A stretch of DNA of 64,000 nucleotides from Methylobacter sp. S3L5C (GCF_022788635.1 NZ_CP076024.1:1984001-2048000); one strand, 5' to 3'; positions 1-9,893 are shown, counted from the stretch's first letter. Notes: a model not told the origin generated them from the letters alone. Numbers and translations: made by a program.

Positions 1-249
1 AAGTGTCGTTTTTATGCCGGGTTAACTGTCATTATTGATAGCACAAAAGACGGGATAATTAAAAATGCCTGTTTTAGTGATTTTATTTTTTATGGTGTTA
101 CTTTCTTGACTTTGTATAAGTATCAACTACGCTTGTAGGTGATAACTTACTAACGACCTATCATCAATAACTTATAAGATTATTTGTAATTAAATGCTTG
201 CTTTGTTGGCTGCTTGTCAACTGCCCGTAATTAAAATACCCAATTTATA

Positions 250-2271
250 ATGGAAATTAAAATGCAAACAAATAGAAAAGTAACACCGGTATCTGCGGCA
301 CCACAACCGTCAAAATGGAAGCTTCGTGCCGCGATTGGTTTGGCCTTAGGCGTCGGCTTGGCTGCACAAGGCGTTAATGCGTCGATTTTTACTTGGAATG
401 GGGGGAGCGGTAGCAGTAGCAACTGGACAAGTAACAGTAATTGGTCTGGTACTGCTGCTACATCTAACGTAGCTACAGATTTGGTGTTTGATGTTGCTCC
501 CGTTAACAGATTGACTCCGTCTTCTGTACCAACTACTTTGACTCTGAACAGTATTCTTTTCGGTGCTGCCAACACTAATACAAGTTCTTACACCATTGGA
601 ACCAGCAGCAGCACTTTCACTATTGGTTCAGGCGGAGTGGTGAACAATGATAACCTTGCCCAGAATTTAGGTGCAAAATTTAGTCTGTCTAACAGCACTA
701 CTTTTAATGCTGCAAGCGGTGACTTGAATTTTACCGGCGCGATTAATCTTAATAACGCTACGTCAGGTACAAGCACAAAAACACTAACACTCGATGGTGC
801 CAATAATATTGCGCTTTCAGGAGTCATTAGTAACCAAACTGGCGGCAATAACAAAGGAGCATTGGTTAAAAACGGTACAGGCACAACAACGCTGAGCGGT
901 ACCAACTCTTACACCGGTACCACCACAATCAGCGGCGGTACGCTGCAGGTCGGCGCTGGCGGCACGACCGGCACAATTAGTTCTTCGAGCGCGATCACCA
1001 ATAACGCGACGTTGGCTTTCAACCGTAGCGATGCGTTAACGGTAAGCAATGCCATCACCGGAAGCGGAAGTTTAGATAAGTTGGGTGCCGGTACGCTGAC
1101 CCTTAGTGGCAGCAATAGTTACACTGGCGCTACCAACATCAATGGCGGCACTCTGGCTTTGAATTCAAATGAGCGTCTGGCTGATACGGGTACTGTTAAT
1201 GTCAACAGCGGTGGTACCTTCGATCTTAAATCAAGGACAGAAACCATTGGCACTCTTAATTTAAATAGCGATGGTGCTGTTAAGGGTAACAGCAGTTCTT
1301 CAAGCGATAAATTGATAGTTGCTACGGATTACACCAACGCAGGTTTCGGTACCGGAAATGCTTTTGATAAATCTGCGGGAGTTACTAATACTGTTATTAA
1401 TTCATCAGCAAGTAATGCAGTTACCCAGCAAACACTGTCTATCAATGGCGGTACTGCTGCTGCCGGTAATGCCACAATGGCTTTTGGTGCCAAGCATGTA
1501 GGCGATACGGCTACGCAAACTTACAATATTGGCAACGCTCCTACCACTGGCTCTGGTCCAACTCTGCGTGGTGCTGTCACGTACACAGGTGTTCTTGATG
1601 ACCGTTTGAGCGGTTCAGGCATAGTAACTGGTGGTTCCGATTGGATAGCTACCGCAGGCAACAGTGCTGGTTCACAAAATGTAACATTCTCAACTGCTAC
1701 TGCCGGTGCCTTGAATGAGACATTGACTGTTGTTAACAACTTTAGCAATACCAATACTCAGACGTTGGCTATTACCGGTAGTGTTTATGACTATGCCAAA
1801 GTTGGCTTTCAGAATACGGGTGGTGCAGGTACTTGGGACGGTACCGGCTTGACTTTGGATTTTGGAAGCTTTACTCAAGCTATCGGCTCACAAACTGCCA
1901 CTTTTAGTCTTGCCAATATTGGCGGCCTGGATGCTCTTTATACCGATCGTCTTAATGGTAATTATACTTTCAACTTGGGTACGGCTTTCACCAGCTACAA
2001 CGTGAGCAACTTTACGGATCTGGCTGGTGGTTCTTCAAAGACCAATCTGGACTTTTTGTTTAATACCAGTACTGTCGGTAATTACGTAGGCAGTATATTC
2101 CTGGCATCTACTGGACATAATATCAGTGGTTACAACGGTGCTCTTGACGGTATGACCATTAACTTTAAAGGTAGTGTAGTATCTGCGGTGCCGGTGCCGG
2201 CTGCTGCATGGTTATTCCTGACTGGTATGGTCGGCCTGTTGGGCTTGGGTCGTCGTAACAAAGTAATCTGA
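250..2271 (+). CDS. Exported beta-strand-repeat protein with VPxPA/PEP-CTERM-type C-terminus
   Basis: The 673-residue product is rich in Gly, Ser, Thr and Asn. It begins with a charged stretch and a hydrophobic segment (about residues 25-45) ending Val-Asn-Ala, which fits a Sec signal peptide. Residues about 205-310 hold at least two copies of the autotransporter-associated beta-strand repeat (TTTLSGTNSYTGTTTISGGT and a near copy). The second half resembles the choice-of-anchor/Hydin-like beta domains of exported proteins. The C-terminus has VPVPAAAW, a hydrophobic helix and an RRNK tail, the tripartite sorting signal processed by exosortase systems. No outer-membrane beta-barrel follows, so it is not a classical autotransporter. 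An ATG at 262 has a GGA-containing upstream stretch and may be the real start. Likely role: a surface or extracellular matrix protein. The exosortase itself is not in this window. Confidence 0.8.
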   Translation: MEIKMQTNRKVTPVSAAPQPSKWKLRAAIGLALGVGLAAQGVNASIFTWNGGSGSSSNWTSNSNWSGTAATSNVATDLVFDVAPVNRLTPSSVPTTLTLNSILFGAANTNTSSYTIGTSSSTFTIGSGGVVNNDNLAQNLGAKFSLSNSTTFNAASGDLNFTGAINLNNATSGTSTKTLTLDGANNIALSGVISNQTGGNNKGALVKNGTGTTTLSGTNSYTGTTTISGGTLQVGAGGTTGTISSSSAITNNATLAFNRSDALTVSNAITGSGSLDKLGAGTLTLSGSNSYTGATNINGGTLALNSNERLADTGTVNVNSGGTFDLKSRTETIGTLNLNSDGAVKGNSSSSSDKLIVATDYTNAGFGTGNAFDKSAGVTNTVINSSASNAVTQQTLSINGGTAAAGNATMAFGAKHVGDTATQTYNIGNAPTTGSGPTLRGAVTYTGVLDDRLSGSGIVTGGSDWIATAGNSAGSQNVTFSTATAGALNETLTVVNNFSNTNTQTLAITGSVYDYAKVGFQNTGGAGTWDGTGLTLDFGSFTQAIGSQTATFSLANIGGLDALYTDRLNGNYTFNLGTAFTSYNVSNFTDLAGGSSKTNLDFLFNTSTVGNYVGSIFLASTGHNISGYNGALDGMTINFKGSVVSAVPVPAAAWLFLTGMVGLLGLGRRNKVI

Positions 2272-2296
2272 TTATTGATTAAATACAGCTAACAAG

Positions 2297-2340
2297 GCTA
2301 GACCTTCAGGTTTTCAAAACAGGAAAGGTCTAGCTTCTTT
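2297..2340 (+). terminator. Intrinsic terminator after the PEP-CTERM-type gene
   Basis: A perfect 10-bp stem pairs GCTAGACCTT (2297-2306) with AAGGTCTAGC (2325-2334). It is followed by a T-rich run and sits 25 bp after the upstream stop codon. Confidence 0.8.
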
Positions 2341-2448
2341 GTTCTACCCATCGCTATTTCCCCGTTACATTATTAATCCCCGCTTGTTGCCTGTAAAACG
2401 GCAAGCTTGTTCAAAAAGAGTCATTTCAACTTATTTCCGCTAGACCAA

Positions 2449-2499
2449 TCCACGAAAATCAAAAGCTGTTGTCCACGAAAAGCACGAAAGACACGAAAA
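2449..2499. repeat. Dispersed CACGAA repeat, copy a
   Basis: Several CACGAAA-type words occur at about 9-bp spacing (tCCACGAAAAGCACGAAAG at 2472-2490 and following). The same composition recurs at 2879-2901, 46277-46307, 51690-51762, 52928-52950 and 58549-58587. All copies lie between genes. Confidence 0.7.
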
Positions 2500-2607
2500 T
2501 GTTTAATAGTAAGCTCATGCCGATAAACAATTGACCTGATACAAGATATTAAGAGGCTAGCCTGATTAAATCAATGACTTGCCATAGCTTGGTGAGCGCT
2601 CGATAAT

Positions 2608-2829
2608 TACTGATCACCGGTATAAAACGATTATTCATCGGTAAACAATTACTGGTCACTGGTATAAAAGGAATGGTTACCGGTGAGCAATGACTGATCA
2701 CCGATATAAAACAATTATTCATCGGTAAACAATTACTGGTCACTGGTATAAAAGAATTGGTTATCGGTAAGCAATAATTAATCATCGGTATGAAAAGATC
2801 GATTACCGGTTAGTAATGACTGATCAACA
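2608..2829. repeat. 42-bp tandem repeat (minisatellite), five full units
   Basis: Five consecutive 42-bp units start at 2608, 2650, 2692, 2734 and 2776, with a 12-bp partial unit after them. Units 1 and 3 resemble each other more than units 2 and 4 do, and the reverse, giving an 84-bp higher-order period. Each unit contains (A/T)CCGGT or ATCGGT words and a GGTATAAAA-like word. The repeat lies upstream of cydD. Confidence 0.9.
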
Positions 2830-2878
2830 AGCTTAAGGTGCGTATGGCACACTCTATAAGATCGAAAAAGCAACCTAT

Positions 2879-2901
2879 CCACGAACAGCACGAAAGTCAA
2901 G
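2879..2901. repeat. Dispersed CACGAA repeat, copy b
   Basis: TCCACGAACAGCACGAAAG-type sequence matches the copy at 2449-2499. It sits about 110 bp before cydD. Confidence 0.6.
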
Positions 2902-3012
2902 AGAAAAGTGAGTTATTCTTTTGTAGGAGCCATGGTTCTTATGCTAATGGTTTTTAGGTAAAGACAGTGTATTATTCTTTTTTTTACCAATAAAACAAGA
3001 GGGCAGGTCTTG

Positions 3013-4800
3013 GTGCAATTAACAGAAACGGATAATCAAGCCTATTTTGATAAAAATAAAGCCAGAGAAAAGGTTTGTGCCGGTTGGTTAAAAGAACAAA
3101 GTAAAGCTGTCCGTAAACCGGTTTTATTGGCGGCTATTATCGGTATTGTTAACGGACTGGGTGTTATTGTTCAAGCGGCAGTGCTGGCTTTTATACTGCA
3201 AGCCATCATTATTGACAAGTTGCCGTGGGCATCGTTAATGATGCCTTTGTTATTGCTGGGCGGTGTTTTTGTCTTGCGTAGTTTGTGTGTTTACGGACAT
3301 CAAATAACGGGTTTTGAGGCTGGAGCCCAGGTCAGGGCCTCGGTAAGGCAACAATTGTTGGACAAATTTTTAATGCTGGGGCCTGCCGAAATCAAGCAAC
3401 AGCAAAGTGGTGAATTGGCTGCTGTTACTTTGGAACAGGTTGATGCGCTGGAAAATTATTTCTCACGCTATCTGCCGCAACAAATGATAGTCGGTGTTTT
3501 GCCGATCATCATGATACTGGTGGTCATGCCCGTTAATTGGGTAGTGGGGCTGATATTTTTATTGACCGGCCCGCTGGTGCCGATTTTTATGGCGTTAGTT
3601 GGTATGGGTGCCGCTTCTGCAAATCGCAATCAGTTTTTGGCCATGGCAAGAATGAGCGGTTATTTTCTCGACCGTTTGCAAGGCTTGGCAACACTAAAGT
3701 TGTTTGGTCAGGCGGCTCAAGAGTTAAACACCATTAATCAAATGGCTGACGGGTTTAGGGAAAAAACCATGGCGGTGTTGCGAATTGCCTTTTTATCGTC
3801 GGCTATTCTGGAGTTTTTTAGTGCCGTTGCGGTTGCTTTGGTTGCCGTGTATGTCGGGCTGGGTTTATTGGGACAAATTCATTTTGGTCCGGCTGACCAA
3901 ATCAGTTTACGTTCAGCGCTGTTTGTTTTGTTGCTGGCGCCTGAGTTTTTTATGCCGCTCAGACAATTGGCTATCAATTATCACGACCGCGCCGCTGCGT
4001 TGGGTGGAACTGATGCCATTCTGGCGATACTGGAACAACATGTTGATACGTTGGCAACAGGCGATAATGATTCAGGAGACGCATCAATCGCAAATGATGA
4101 GTTTTGTACCTCGTCACAGCACTACGCGGCACCCGACGGTGATTTTCAGGGTAACAACAAGCTTATTGAATTTAAGCAGGTCGATAAATTTTATGGTCAG
4201 CGGCAAGTTTTAACCGGTATCAATTTGTCTATTGCTACTGGTGAAAAAGTTGCTTTGGTGGGTGAATCAGGTGCCGGAAAAACAACGCTTTTAAATCTGT
4301 TGTTGGGTTTTGAGTCAGCAACCGAGGGCCGGATATTGCTTAATGGCATTGGTGTTAATCGTGAGTATGCGGCTCAAGCCATTGCATGGGTGGGGCAAAA
4401 TGCCTATATCTTTCACGGCAGCATAAAAGACAATATTGCGCTGGCTGATCCTGATGCCTCAGAGCAGCGCATCATTAATGCGGCACAAGCGGCCGGCGTA
4501 ACCGAATTTAGCGCACAATTGCCTGGGGGTTTACTCACGAAGATTGGTGAGCGGGGTTATGGTTTATCTGGCGGGCAGGTACAAAGAATTGCGCTGGCCA
4601 GAGCCTTTTTAAAAGAGGCCGACATCATTTTACTCGATGAGCCAACTGCAAATCTTGATGCTGGCAATAAAACGTTGTTACTGGCTGTTATCGAGCAATT
4701 ATTTGCTGATAAAACGCTGATTGTTGCTACGCATGATCCGGTGGTGATTAACAGAATGCGGCGGCGCATAACCTTGCAGCAAGGACGGTTGGTGTTATGA
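3013..4800 (+). CDS. cydD: Thiol reductant ABC exporter subunit CydD
   Basis: This is a half-transporter of about 595 residues. With CydC it exports glutathione and cysteine to the periplasm, which cytochrome bd and c assembly need. Residues about 30-320 form the six-helix ABC membrane domain. The ATPase follows: Walker A GESGAGKTT, signature LSGGQ and Walker B ILLDEPTANLD. An insert of about 40 polar residues lies between the membrane and ATPase domains. The frame opens with TTG (3010) then GTG (3013); AGAGGG at 2998-3003 serves either, and I chose GTG. The ATGA overlap with cydC (4797-4800) indicates translational coupling. cydAB is not present in this window. Confidence 0.9.
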   Translation: MQLTETDNQAYFDKNKAREKVCAGWLKEQSKAVRKPVLLAAIIGIVNGLGVIVQAAVLAFILQAIIIDKLPWASLMMPLLLLGGVFVLRSLCVYGHQITGFEAGAQVRASVRQQLLDKFLMLGPAEIKQQQSGELAAVTLEQVDALENYFSRYLPQQMIVGVLPIIMILVVMPVNWVVGLIFLLTGPLVPIFMALVGMGAASANRNQFLAMARMSGYFLDRLQGLATLKLFGQAAQELNTINQMADGFREKTMAVLRIAFLSSAILEFFSAVAVALVAVYVGLGLLGQIHFGPADQISLRSALFVLLLAPEFFMPLRQLAINYHDRAAALGGTDAILAILEQHVDTLATGDNDSGDASIANDEFCTSSQHYAAPDGDFQGNNKLIEFKQVDKFYGQRQVLTGINLSIATGEKVALVGESGAGKTTLLNLLLGFESATEGRILLNGIGVNREYAAQAIAWVGQNAYIFHGSIKDNIALADPDASEQRIINAAQAAGVTEFSAQLPGGLLTKIGERGYGLSGGQVQRIALARAFLKEADIILLDEPTANLDAGNKTLLLAVIEQLFADKTLIVATHDPVVINRMRRRITLQQGRLVL

Positions 4801-6473
4801 ACGATTTGTGGTTTTTTTTGAAATTATTTAAACCCCATCGTGGCTGGTTAGTGGCCGGAATCTTGTTGTCATTAGTGACGGGCCTGGCATCCATTGCTTT
4901 ATTAACGTTGTCGGGCTGGTTTATTAGTTCTGCTGCGCTGGCCGGATTAGTTGCCATGGATGGCAATGCGCTGACCTTTAATTTTATGCTGCCTGCGGCA
5001 CAAATACGCGCATTGGCCATTATTCGTACTTTGGGTCGTTATGGTGAGCGTTTGGTGACGCATGAAGCAACTTTTCGGGTCTTGGCGGGTATCCGTGGCT
5101 GGTTTTTTCAACAACTGATTCCTTTGGTGCCGGGACGTTTGTCGGTCATGCGTAGTGGTGATTTATTATCACGCATGACGGCAGATATTGACGCGTTGGA
5201 CGCTCTGTATTTACGCTTGCTTGCTCCGGCCATCGTAGCGACTGTAGGAGTGACAGCCGTTACTGTCTTTTTGGCTTTTTATGCGCCGGTAATCAGTGTG
5301 GCTACCGGCCTTATGTTGCTTGTTGGCGCGGTGTGGGTGCCTTGGTTTTTTAATCGTTTGGGAGCTGGTGGTGCTGAGCAAATTATTGTTTTGGCGGCCA
5401 ATTTCCGTATTCGTCAAGTTGATATGATGCAGGGTTTTACTGATTTAATCGCCAATCAGGCTTATGAGCGTTTTAGTGATTTTCTGGGGCAGTTTTCTGC
5501 TTTAATGATTAACACCCAACGACAAAATAACCGTTTGTCGGCCATTGCCTCAGCACTTACCTTTTTGCTGGCACAGTTAACGGTATTATTGGTTCTGGTG
5601 TTTGCCGTAATTTCATTTAAAAATAATTTGTTGTCAGGGCCGGATTTAGCGATAGTTATTTTTTGTGTGCTTGCTGCTTTCGAGTTGGTAACACCCTTGC
5701 CGCAAGCCATGCAAATGCTGGCAAAAACCCAAAAAGCGGCCCGGCGTATCAGGCAGGTGTCAGAAATGTCACCAACAGTTGCCGTGCCAATTCAGGCTTT
5801 GGCACTGCCGGAACGTTATGATGTAGAGTTACAGGAGGTTAGTTTTAGTTATCCTGATCAGCAACATCCAGCTTTAAAAAATATCAATTTGGCTATTCCA
5901 CAGGGCAGTAAAATTGCGATAGTCGGTGCCAGCGGTTCAGGCAAGACCACGTTGTTGCATCTGTTGATGCATTATTATGATCCTGATCAAGGCAGTGTTT
6001 TATTGGCAGGACAAAATATCAAGCAACTGGATGCCGAGCAATTAATGACTTGTTTTGGTGTCTTGTCTCAGCGTAGTCAATTGTTTGCTGCGAGTATTAA
6101 AGAAAACCTGTTGATAGCCAAACCCAACGCTTCTGCAACAGAACTGGCTGCGGCCATAAAGGCGGCAGGACTGGAGAAATTTATTGGTTACTTGCCGGAA
6201 GGTCTTGATACCTGGGTAGGTGAAAGTGGCGTACAAGTGTCAGGAGGTGAAGCGCGGCGCATTGCCTTGGCGCGGTTGTATCTTAAAAATGCGCCCCTAT
6301 TGATTTTGGATGAACCCACCGAAGGTTTGGATAGCGATACCGAGGCTGACATATTTAAAGCTCTGGCAATTTTTGCCAAGGATAAAACCGTGGTTATGGT
6401 GACTCACCGTGAGGCGGGTTTGGGGCTGGTTGATGCCATTTATGGGATGGAGTCGGGGCGTTTGTTTCAATAG
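4797..6473 (+). CDS. cydC: Thiol reductant ABC exporter subunit CydC
   Basis: The 558-residue second half of the CydDC heterodimer has an N-terminal six-helix membrane domain (about residues 15-310). The C-terminal ATPase has Walker A GASGSGKTT, the degenerate signature VSGGEARR and Walker B LILDEPTEGLD. CydDC exports cysteine and glutathione from cytoplasm to periplasm. The ATG overlaps the cydD stop by 4 bp, so the two form an operon. The family assignment rests on gene order and on the length and sequence of the ABC halves. The next gene is convergent, and a strong palindrome begins 5 bp after the stop codon. Confidence 0.9.
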   Translation: MNDLWFFLKLFKPHRGWLVAGILLSLVTGLASIALLTLSGWFISSAALAGLVAMDGNALTFNFMLPAAQIRALAIIRTLGRYGERLVTHEATFRVLAGIRGWFFQQLIPLVPGRLSVMRSGDLLSRMTADIDALDALYLRLLAPAIVATVGVTAVTVFLAFYAPVISVATGLMLLVGAVWVPWFFNRLGAGGAEQIIVLAANFRIRQVDMMQGFTDLIANQAYERFSDFLGQFSALMINTQRQNNRLSAIASALTFLLAQLTVLLVLVFAVISFKNNLLSGPDLAIVIFCVLAAFELVTPLPQAMQMLAKTQKAARRIRQVSEMSPTVAVPIQALALPERYDVELQEVSFSYPDQQHPALKNINLAIPQGSKIAIVGASGSGKTTLLHLLMHYYDPDQGSVLLAGQNIKQLDAEQLMTCFGVLSQRSQLFAASIKENLLIAKPNASATELAAAIKAAGLEKFIGYLPEGLDTWVGESGVQVSGGEARRIALARLYLKNAPLLILDEPTEGLDSDTEADIFKALAIFAKDKTVVMVTHREAGLGLVDAIYGMESGRLFQ

Positions 6474-6477
6474 GCTG

Positions 6478-6560
6478 GTTCCCAAGCTGTAACTCGTTCC
6501 CAAGCTCCAGCTTGGGAACGAGTTACAGCTTGGGAACGAGTTACAGCTTGGGAACGAGAG
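6478..6560. repeat. Perfect 29-bp palindrome plus extra direct copy
   Basis: The left arm at 6478-6506 and the right arm at 6509-6537 are perfectly complementary over 29 bp with only CC between them. The arms are built from an 18-bp unit, CAGCTTGGGAACGAGTTA. A further direct copy follows to about 6557, and a degenerate CTTGGGAACGA appears near 6571. It lies between convergent cydC and a GGDEF-EAL gene, so it could act as a bidirectional terminator or cruciform. Confidence 0.9.
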
Positions 6561-6608
6561 TTGTACGGGACTTGGGAACGAATACGTCTATATCCGCAAC
6601 CAGTGGCC

Positions 6609-9600
6609 CTATCTTAAAGACTCTTCAAACTGCTTAATCGGTAAAGGCTTGCCAAATAAATAACCTTGAAAGTGGAAGCAGCCTTTTTGTAAGAGCATTT
6701 GTTGTTGCTCTTTTGTTTCAACGCCTTCGGCAATAACCTCAAGTTTCATGCTCTGTGCCATGTTGATAATGGTCAATACGAGTGCTTGATCGCCGCTGTC
6801 AGTAGTAATATCTTGCACAAACGACTGATCAATCTTCAGTTGATACAAAGGCAAGCGTTTTAGATATTGCAGGGATGAATAACCAGTACCAAAGTCATCC
6901 AGTGAGAAGCGGACGCCAAGGGCATTTAATGAACTGATGGCGGCAATATTTTTTTCGAGGTTATCAGTCAACATACTTTCTGTCAGTTCCAGCTTTAATT
7001 TAGCCGGGTTGATGGCATGACGTTCTACCGCATTTTTTACCTGCGATACAAAGTTCACTTGGTGAAATTGCCTGGAACTTATGTTAATTGACAGGGTGAG
7101 CTCACAGGTCGTCTTGTCTTGTTCCCATGCTTTGAGTTGCGCGCAGGCAGTTTCCAGTACCCATTGTCCAATAGGTAAAATTAATTCTGTTGCTTCTACC
7201 ATCGGAATGAAATTATAAGGTGACACCAAGCCACGCTCGGGATGTAACCAGCGAATCAGGGCTTCTGCGCCTATTGGGCGTTCCAGGGCATCTACCTGAA
7301 TTTGGTAATACAGTTGAAATTGTTGCTGATCAAGTGCCTTGCGTAAATCTATATCAATAGAAGCGCGGGCATTAATGGCATCTTGCATCTCCTGATCAAA
7401 AAAGTACAGGCGATTGCGGCCGGAATCCTTCGCTTGATACATGGCGATATCGGCCTGCCGAAAAAGTTCATCAATGCCGGCTCGTTGTCCTTTAAACAAC
7501 GTAGCACCGATACTGGCTGTGGTATGGTATTGATGATAATTTAGATTATACGGTTGATTAAGCGCTTCCAGGATCTTATCGCCTATCGCTTTGGTCTGTG
7601 CCGCAGCTTCAATGGCTTGATCACTTAAGCCTTCCAGTAGCACGACAAACTCGTCACCACCCAAACGGGCTACGGTATCACTTTCGCGCACACAGGCGGT
7701 CAACCTTGCTGTAACCTGTTTTAATAATAAGTCACCGGCATCATGACCGAACGTGTCATTGACGATTTTGAAATGATCCAGATCAAGAAACATCAACGCA
7801 CCTTGATCTCTGTTACGGGTACTACCGACCAATGCATGTTGGACACGATCAGTCAGCAGACGACGATTGGCCAATTCAGTAAGCGGATCGTAGAAAGCCA
7901 GACGCTCAATTTCCTCTGCGGCAGCTTTACTGATGGTGATATCGGTTAAGGTAGCAACGTAATTGGTCACTTTACCATTGGCATCTTTTATTGTGGTAAT
8001 GGCGAGATATCCTGGATAGACTTCGCCATTCTTACGCCGATTCCATATTTCACCCGACCATGTCCCGGTATTTTCTATGGCTTCCCACATCTCAGTGTAG
8101 AAATCCTTATCATGGCGGCCCGAGCTAAGCAGGTTGGGATTTTTGCCAATAACTTCTCGCGCGGAATATTCAGTAATCGTGGTAAAGGCATTATTTACCC
8201 GTAGAATAATGCCGGAGTCATTGGTAACCATCATGCCTTCCTGGATCTGGAAGGCCGTCGCGGCGATGCGAAGATCATCCTCGGCCCGCTTACGAATGGT
8301 TATGTCGTGTATGGTTGTTTGCAACAATAATACGCCATTAATCATCATGGAATTAAGCGTTACTTCGGTGATGAAGTTTTTGCCGGTGTCAACTCGCTTA
8401 TACATCCATTCGAAGCGCACGCTACCTTTTTTTGTAGCGATCTCAATGTACTGCCGGGCTAATGTTATTGAATCCGTACCGCATGGTTGCTTAAGTGGTG
8501 ATAAATCGGCCGGCTTATAGGAAGTAATAGCTTCACGTGACTGCAAACCAAACATCATCATGGCGGGATTATTGCAATCGAAAAAGCCATTCTCGTTCAA
8601 CATGAGTACCGCATCTCTGCAGGCATTAAATAGTGTGTGGAATTTTATTTCGGTTTGAGCTAAAGACGCGTCGATTTGCTTGCGTTCAATGGCAATACTG
8701 GCCAGACGGGCTGATTGTTCGATGAGGGCAATATCAAACCCGGTTGGTGTATGTGGCTCATGATGGTAGATAGCAAAAGTACCCAGTACTTGGCCAGATG
8801 ATGACAAAATAGGCTGTGACCAGCAAGCACCTAGTACTGCATTGACTGCAAGTTTTTTATAAGCAGTCCAGTTTGTGGGTGTGGCAATGTCCTCAACGAC
8901 AACACGATTGCCGGTAACAAAGGTCTCTCTGCAAGAGTCAGCGTTAATTTTTATGCCGTTAGTGACTTCGTTGAAAAAATCAGGCGGATTTGGGGATGAG
9001 CCATTAACAAGATGTTTGCCGTCGCTATCGAGTAACAAAATGCTGCAAAGCAGTGTCGGGTAGAGTTGCTCTACGCCTGTCACAATAGCTTCAATAACAC
9101 TAAGTAGGGGGCTGTTTATGGCAAGTAGTTCTAAAATGCTGCTGTAAAAGTGCGCATACCGTTCGGAATTTATGCGCGTGGAGATGTCCAAGGCTATACC
9201 AAACAAGCCGGAAATTTCACCATTATCATTATGTATTGGATATTTACGGTTATCTATCCAGCTGCTATGGGCCTCGTTATTCGATGCTTTCTGGATTTCA
9301 TGGGCCACATTAATGCCCGCGAATACTTGCTTCTCCAGACTGTAGTAAATATCGGCATCTTTTTCCGAAAACAGGTCGTAATCAGTTTTTCCAACCAGGT
9401 ACGACGACTGTTTTATAGTATCTGTAATAGCGCCCGGTGTTTGGCTGGCACCAGTAAATACATGATTACGATCTTTGAAATAAATATAATCATTGGTATT
9501 TTCCATCATGGCCCTGAATTGGGTCATCATGGGTTGGTCGCTTAGCTGTTTACTGATGCTTTTTGCATCTTGCAGCAACAGGTCAAGGATAATATTACTG

Positions 9601-9893
9601 TCAGTGACGCTTGGTTCTTTGCTGTAAAGGCCTTTGATGCAGCGTATATGGCCATTGGCTTGCCTGAGTCTGATATTAAAAGTATCGGCAATTTTATTGC
9701 GGCCATCAGTTGAGAATAGTACGTCGGCAATGTCCAGATCGTCGGCATGAATCCGACTGTGCAAAGACACTTTGCCAATAAGAAAATCGTCAACTGTATA
9801 GCCAAGCAGGGCATCAATACCATCGCCGACAGATAAGACAGTCTGCGGATTAGTCAGTGAAATACGGATTTTGACTTCTGTTGTATCGATCAT
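6609..9893 (-). CDS. PAS/GAF-sensing GGDEF-EAL protein (paralogue 1)
   Basis: This is a soluble 1094-residue c-di-GMP protein with no predicted membrane segment. Order: a PAS-like N-terminal domain (about 10-110), PAS (about 125-245), GAF (about 255-405), PAS (about 410-530), PAS with PAC (about 540-660), GGDEF (about 665-830) and EAL (about 840-1090). GGDEF is intact in ARLGGDEFVVLL and EAL is intact in GAEALIRW, so both diguanylate cyclase and phosphodiesterase activity are possible. The EAL domain also has DDFGTGYSS and KIDQSFV, the usual loop 6 and Lys motifs. It is the last of three tandem paralogues on the minus strand, separated from the next by about 530 bp. The input signal is unknown. 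Confidence 0.9.
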   Translation of the reverse strand: MIDTTEVKIRISLTNPQTVLSVGDGIDALLGYTVDDFLIGKVSLHSRIHADDLDIADVLFSTDGRNKIADTFNIRLRQANGHIRCIKGLYSKEPSVTDSNIILDLLLQDAKSISKQLSDQPMMTQFRAMMENTNDYIYFKDRNHVFTGASQTPGAITDTIKQSSYLVGKTDYDLFSEKDADIYYSLEKQVFAGINVAHEIQKASNNEAHSSWIDNRKYPIHNDNGEISGLFGIALDISTRINSERYAHFYSSILELLAINSPLLSVIEAIVTGVEQLYPTLLCSILLLDSDGKHLVNGSSPNPPDFFNEVTNGIKINADSCRETFVTGNRVVVEDIATPTNWTAYKKLAVNAVLGACWSQPILSSSGQVLGTFAIYHHEPHTPTGFDIALIEQSARLASIAIERKQIDASLAQTEIKFHTLFNACRDAVLMLNENGFFDCNNPAMMMFGLQSREAITSYKPADLSPLKQPCGTDSITLARQYIEIATKKGSVRFEWMYKRVDTGKNFITEVTLNSMMINGVLLLQTTIHDITIRKRAEDDLRIAATAFQIQEGMMVTNDSGIILRVNNAFTTITEYSAREVIGKNPNLLSSGRHDKDFYTEMWEAIENTGTWSGEIWNRRKNGEVYPGYLAITTIKDANGKVTNYVATLTDITISKAAAEEIERLAFYDPLTELANRRLLTDRVQHALVGSTRNRDQGALMFLDLDHFKIVNDTFGHDAGDLLLKQVTARLTACVRESDTVARLGGDEFVVLLEGLSDQAIEAAAQTKAIGDKILEALNQPYNLNYHQYHTTASIGATLFKGQRAGIDELFRQADIAMYQAKDSGRNRLYFFDQEMQDAINARASIDIDLRKALDQQQFQLYYQIQVDALERPIGAEALIRWLHPERGLVSPYNFIPMVEATELILPIGQWVLETACAQLKAWEQDKTTCELTLSINISSRQFHQVNFVSQVKNAVERHAINPAKLKLELTESMLTDNLEKNIAAISSLNALGVRFSLDDFGTGYSSLQYLKRLPLYQLKIDQSFVQDITTDSGDQALVLTIINMAQSMKLEVIAEGVETKEQQQMLLQKGCFHFQGYLFGKPLPIKQFEESLR

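Larger units (their letters stand above)
2341..3012. other. Intergenic region with repeats only
   Basis: No credible gene was found. The stretch contains two copies of the dispersed CACGAA repeat (about 2449-2499 and 2879-2901) and the 42-bp minisatellite. A 78-codon open frame on the minus strand (2549-2785) is a by-product of the tandem repeat, because 42 is divisible by three. Confidence 0.7.

Noticed and set aside
2549-2785. 78-codon minus-strand open frame with 14-residue repeats
   Set aside because: It only mirrors the 42-bp tandem repeat, has no ribosome-binding site and no family resemblance.
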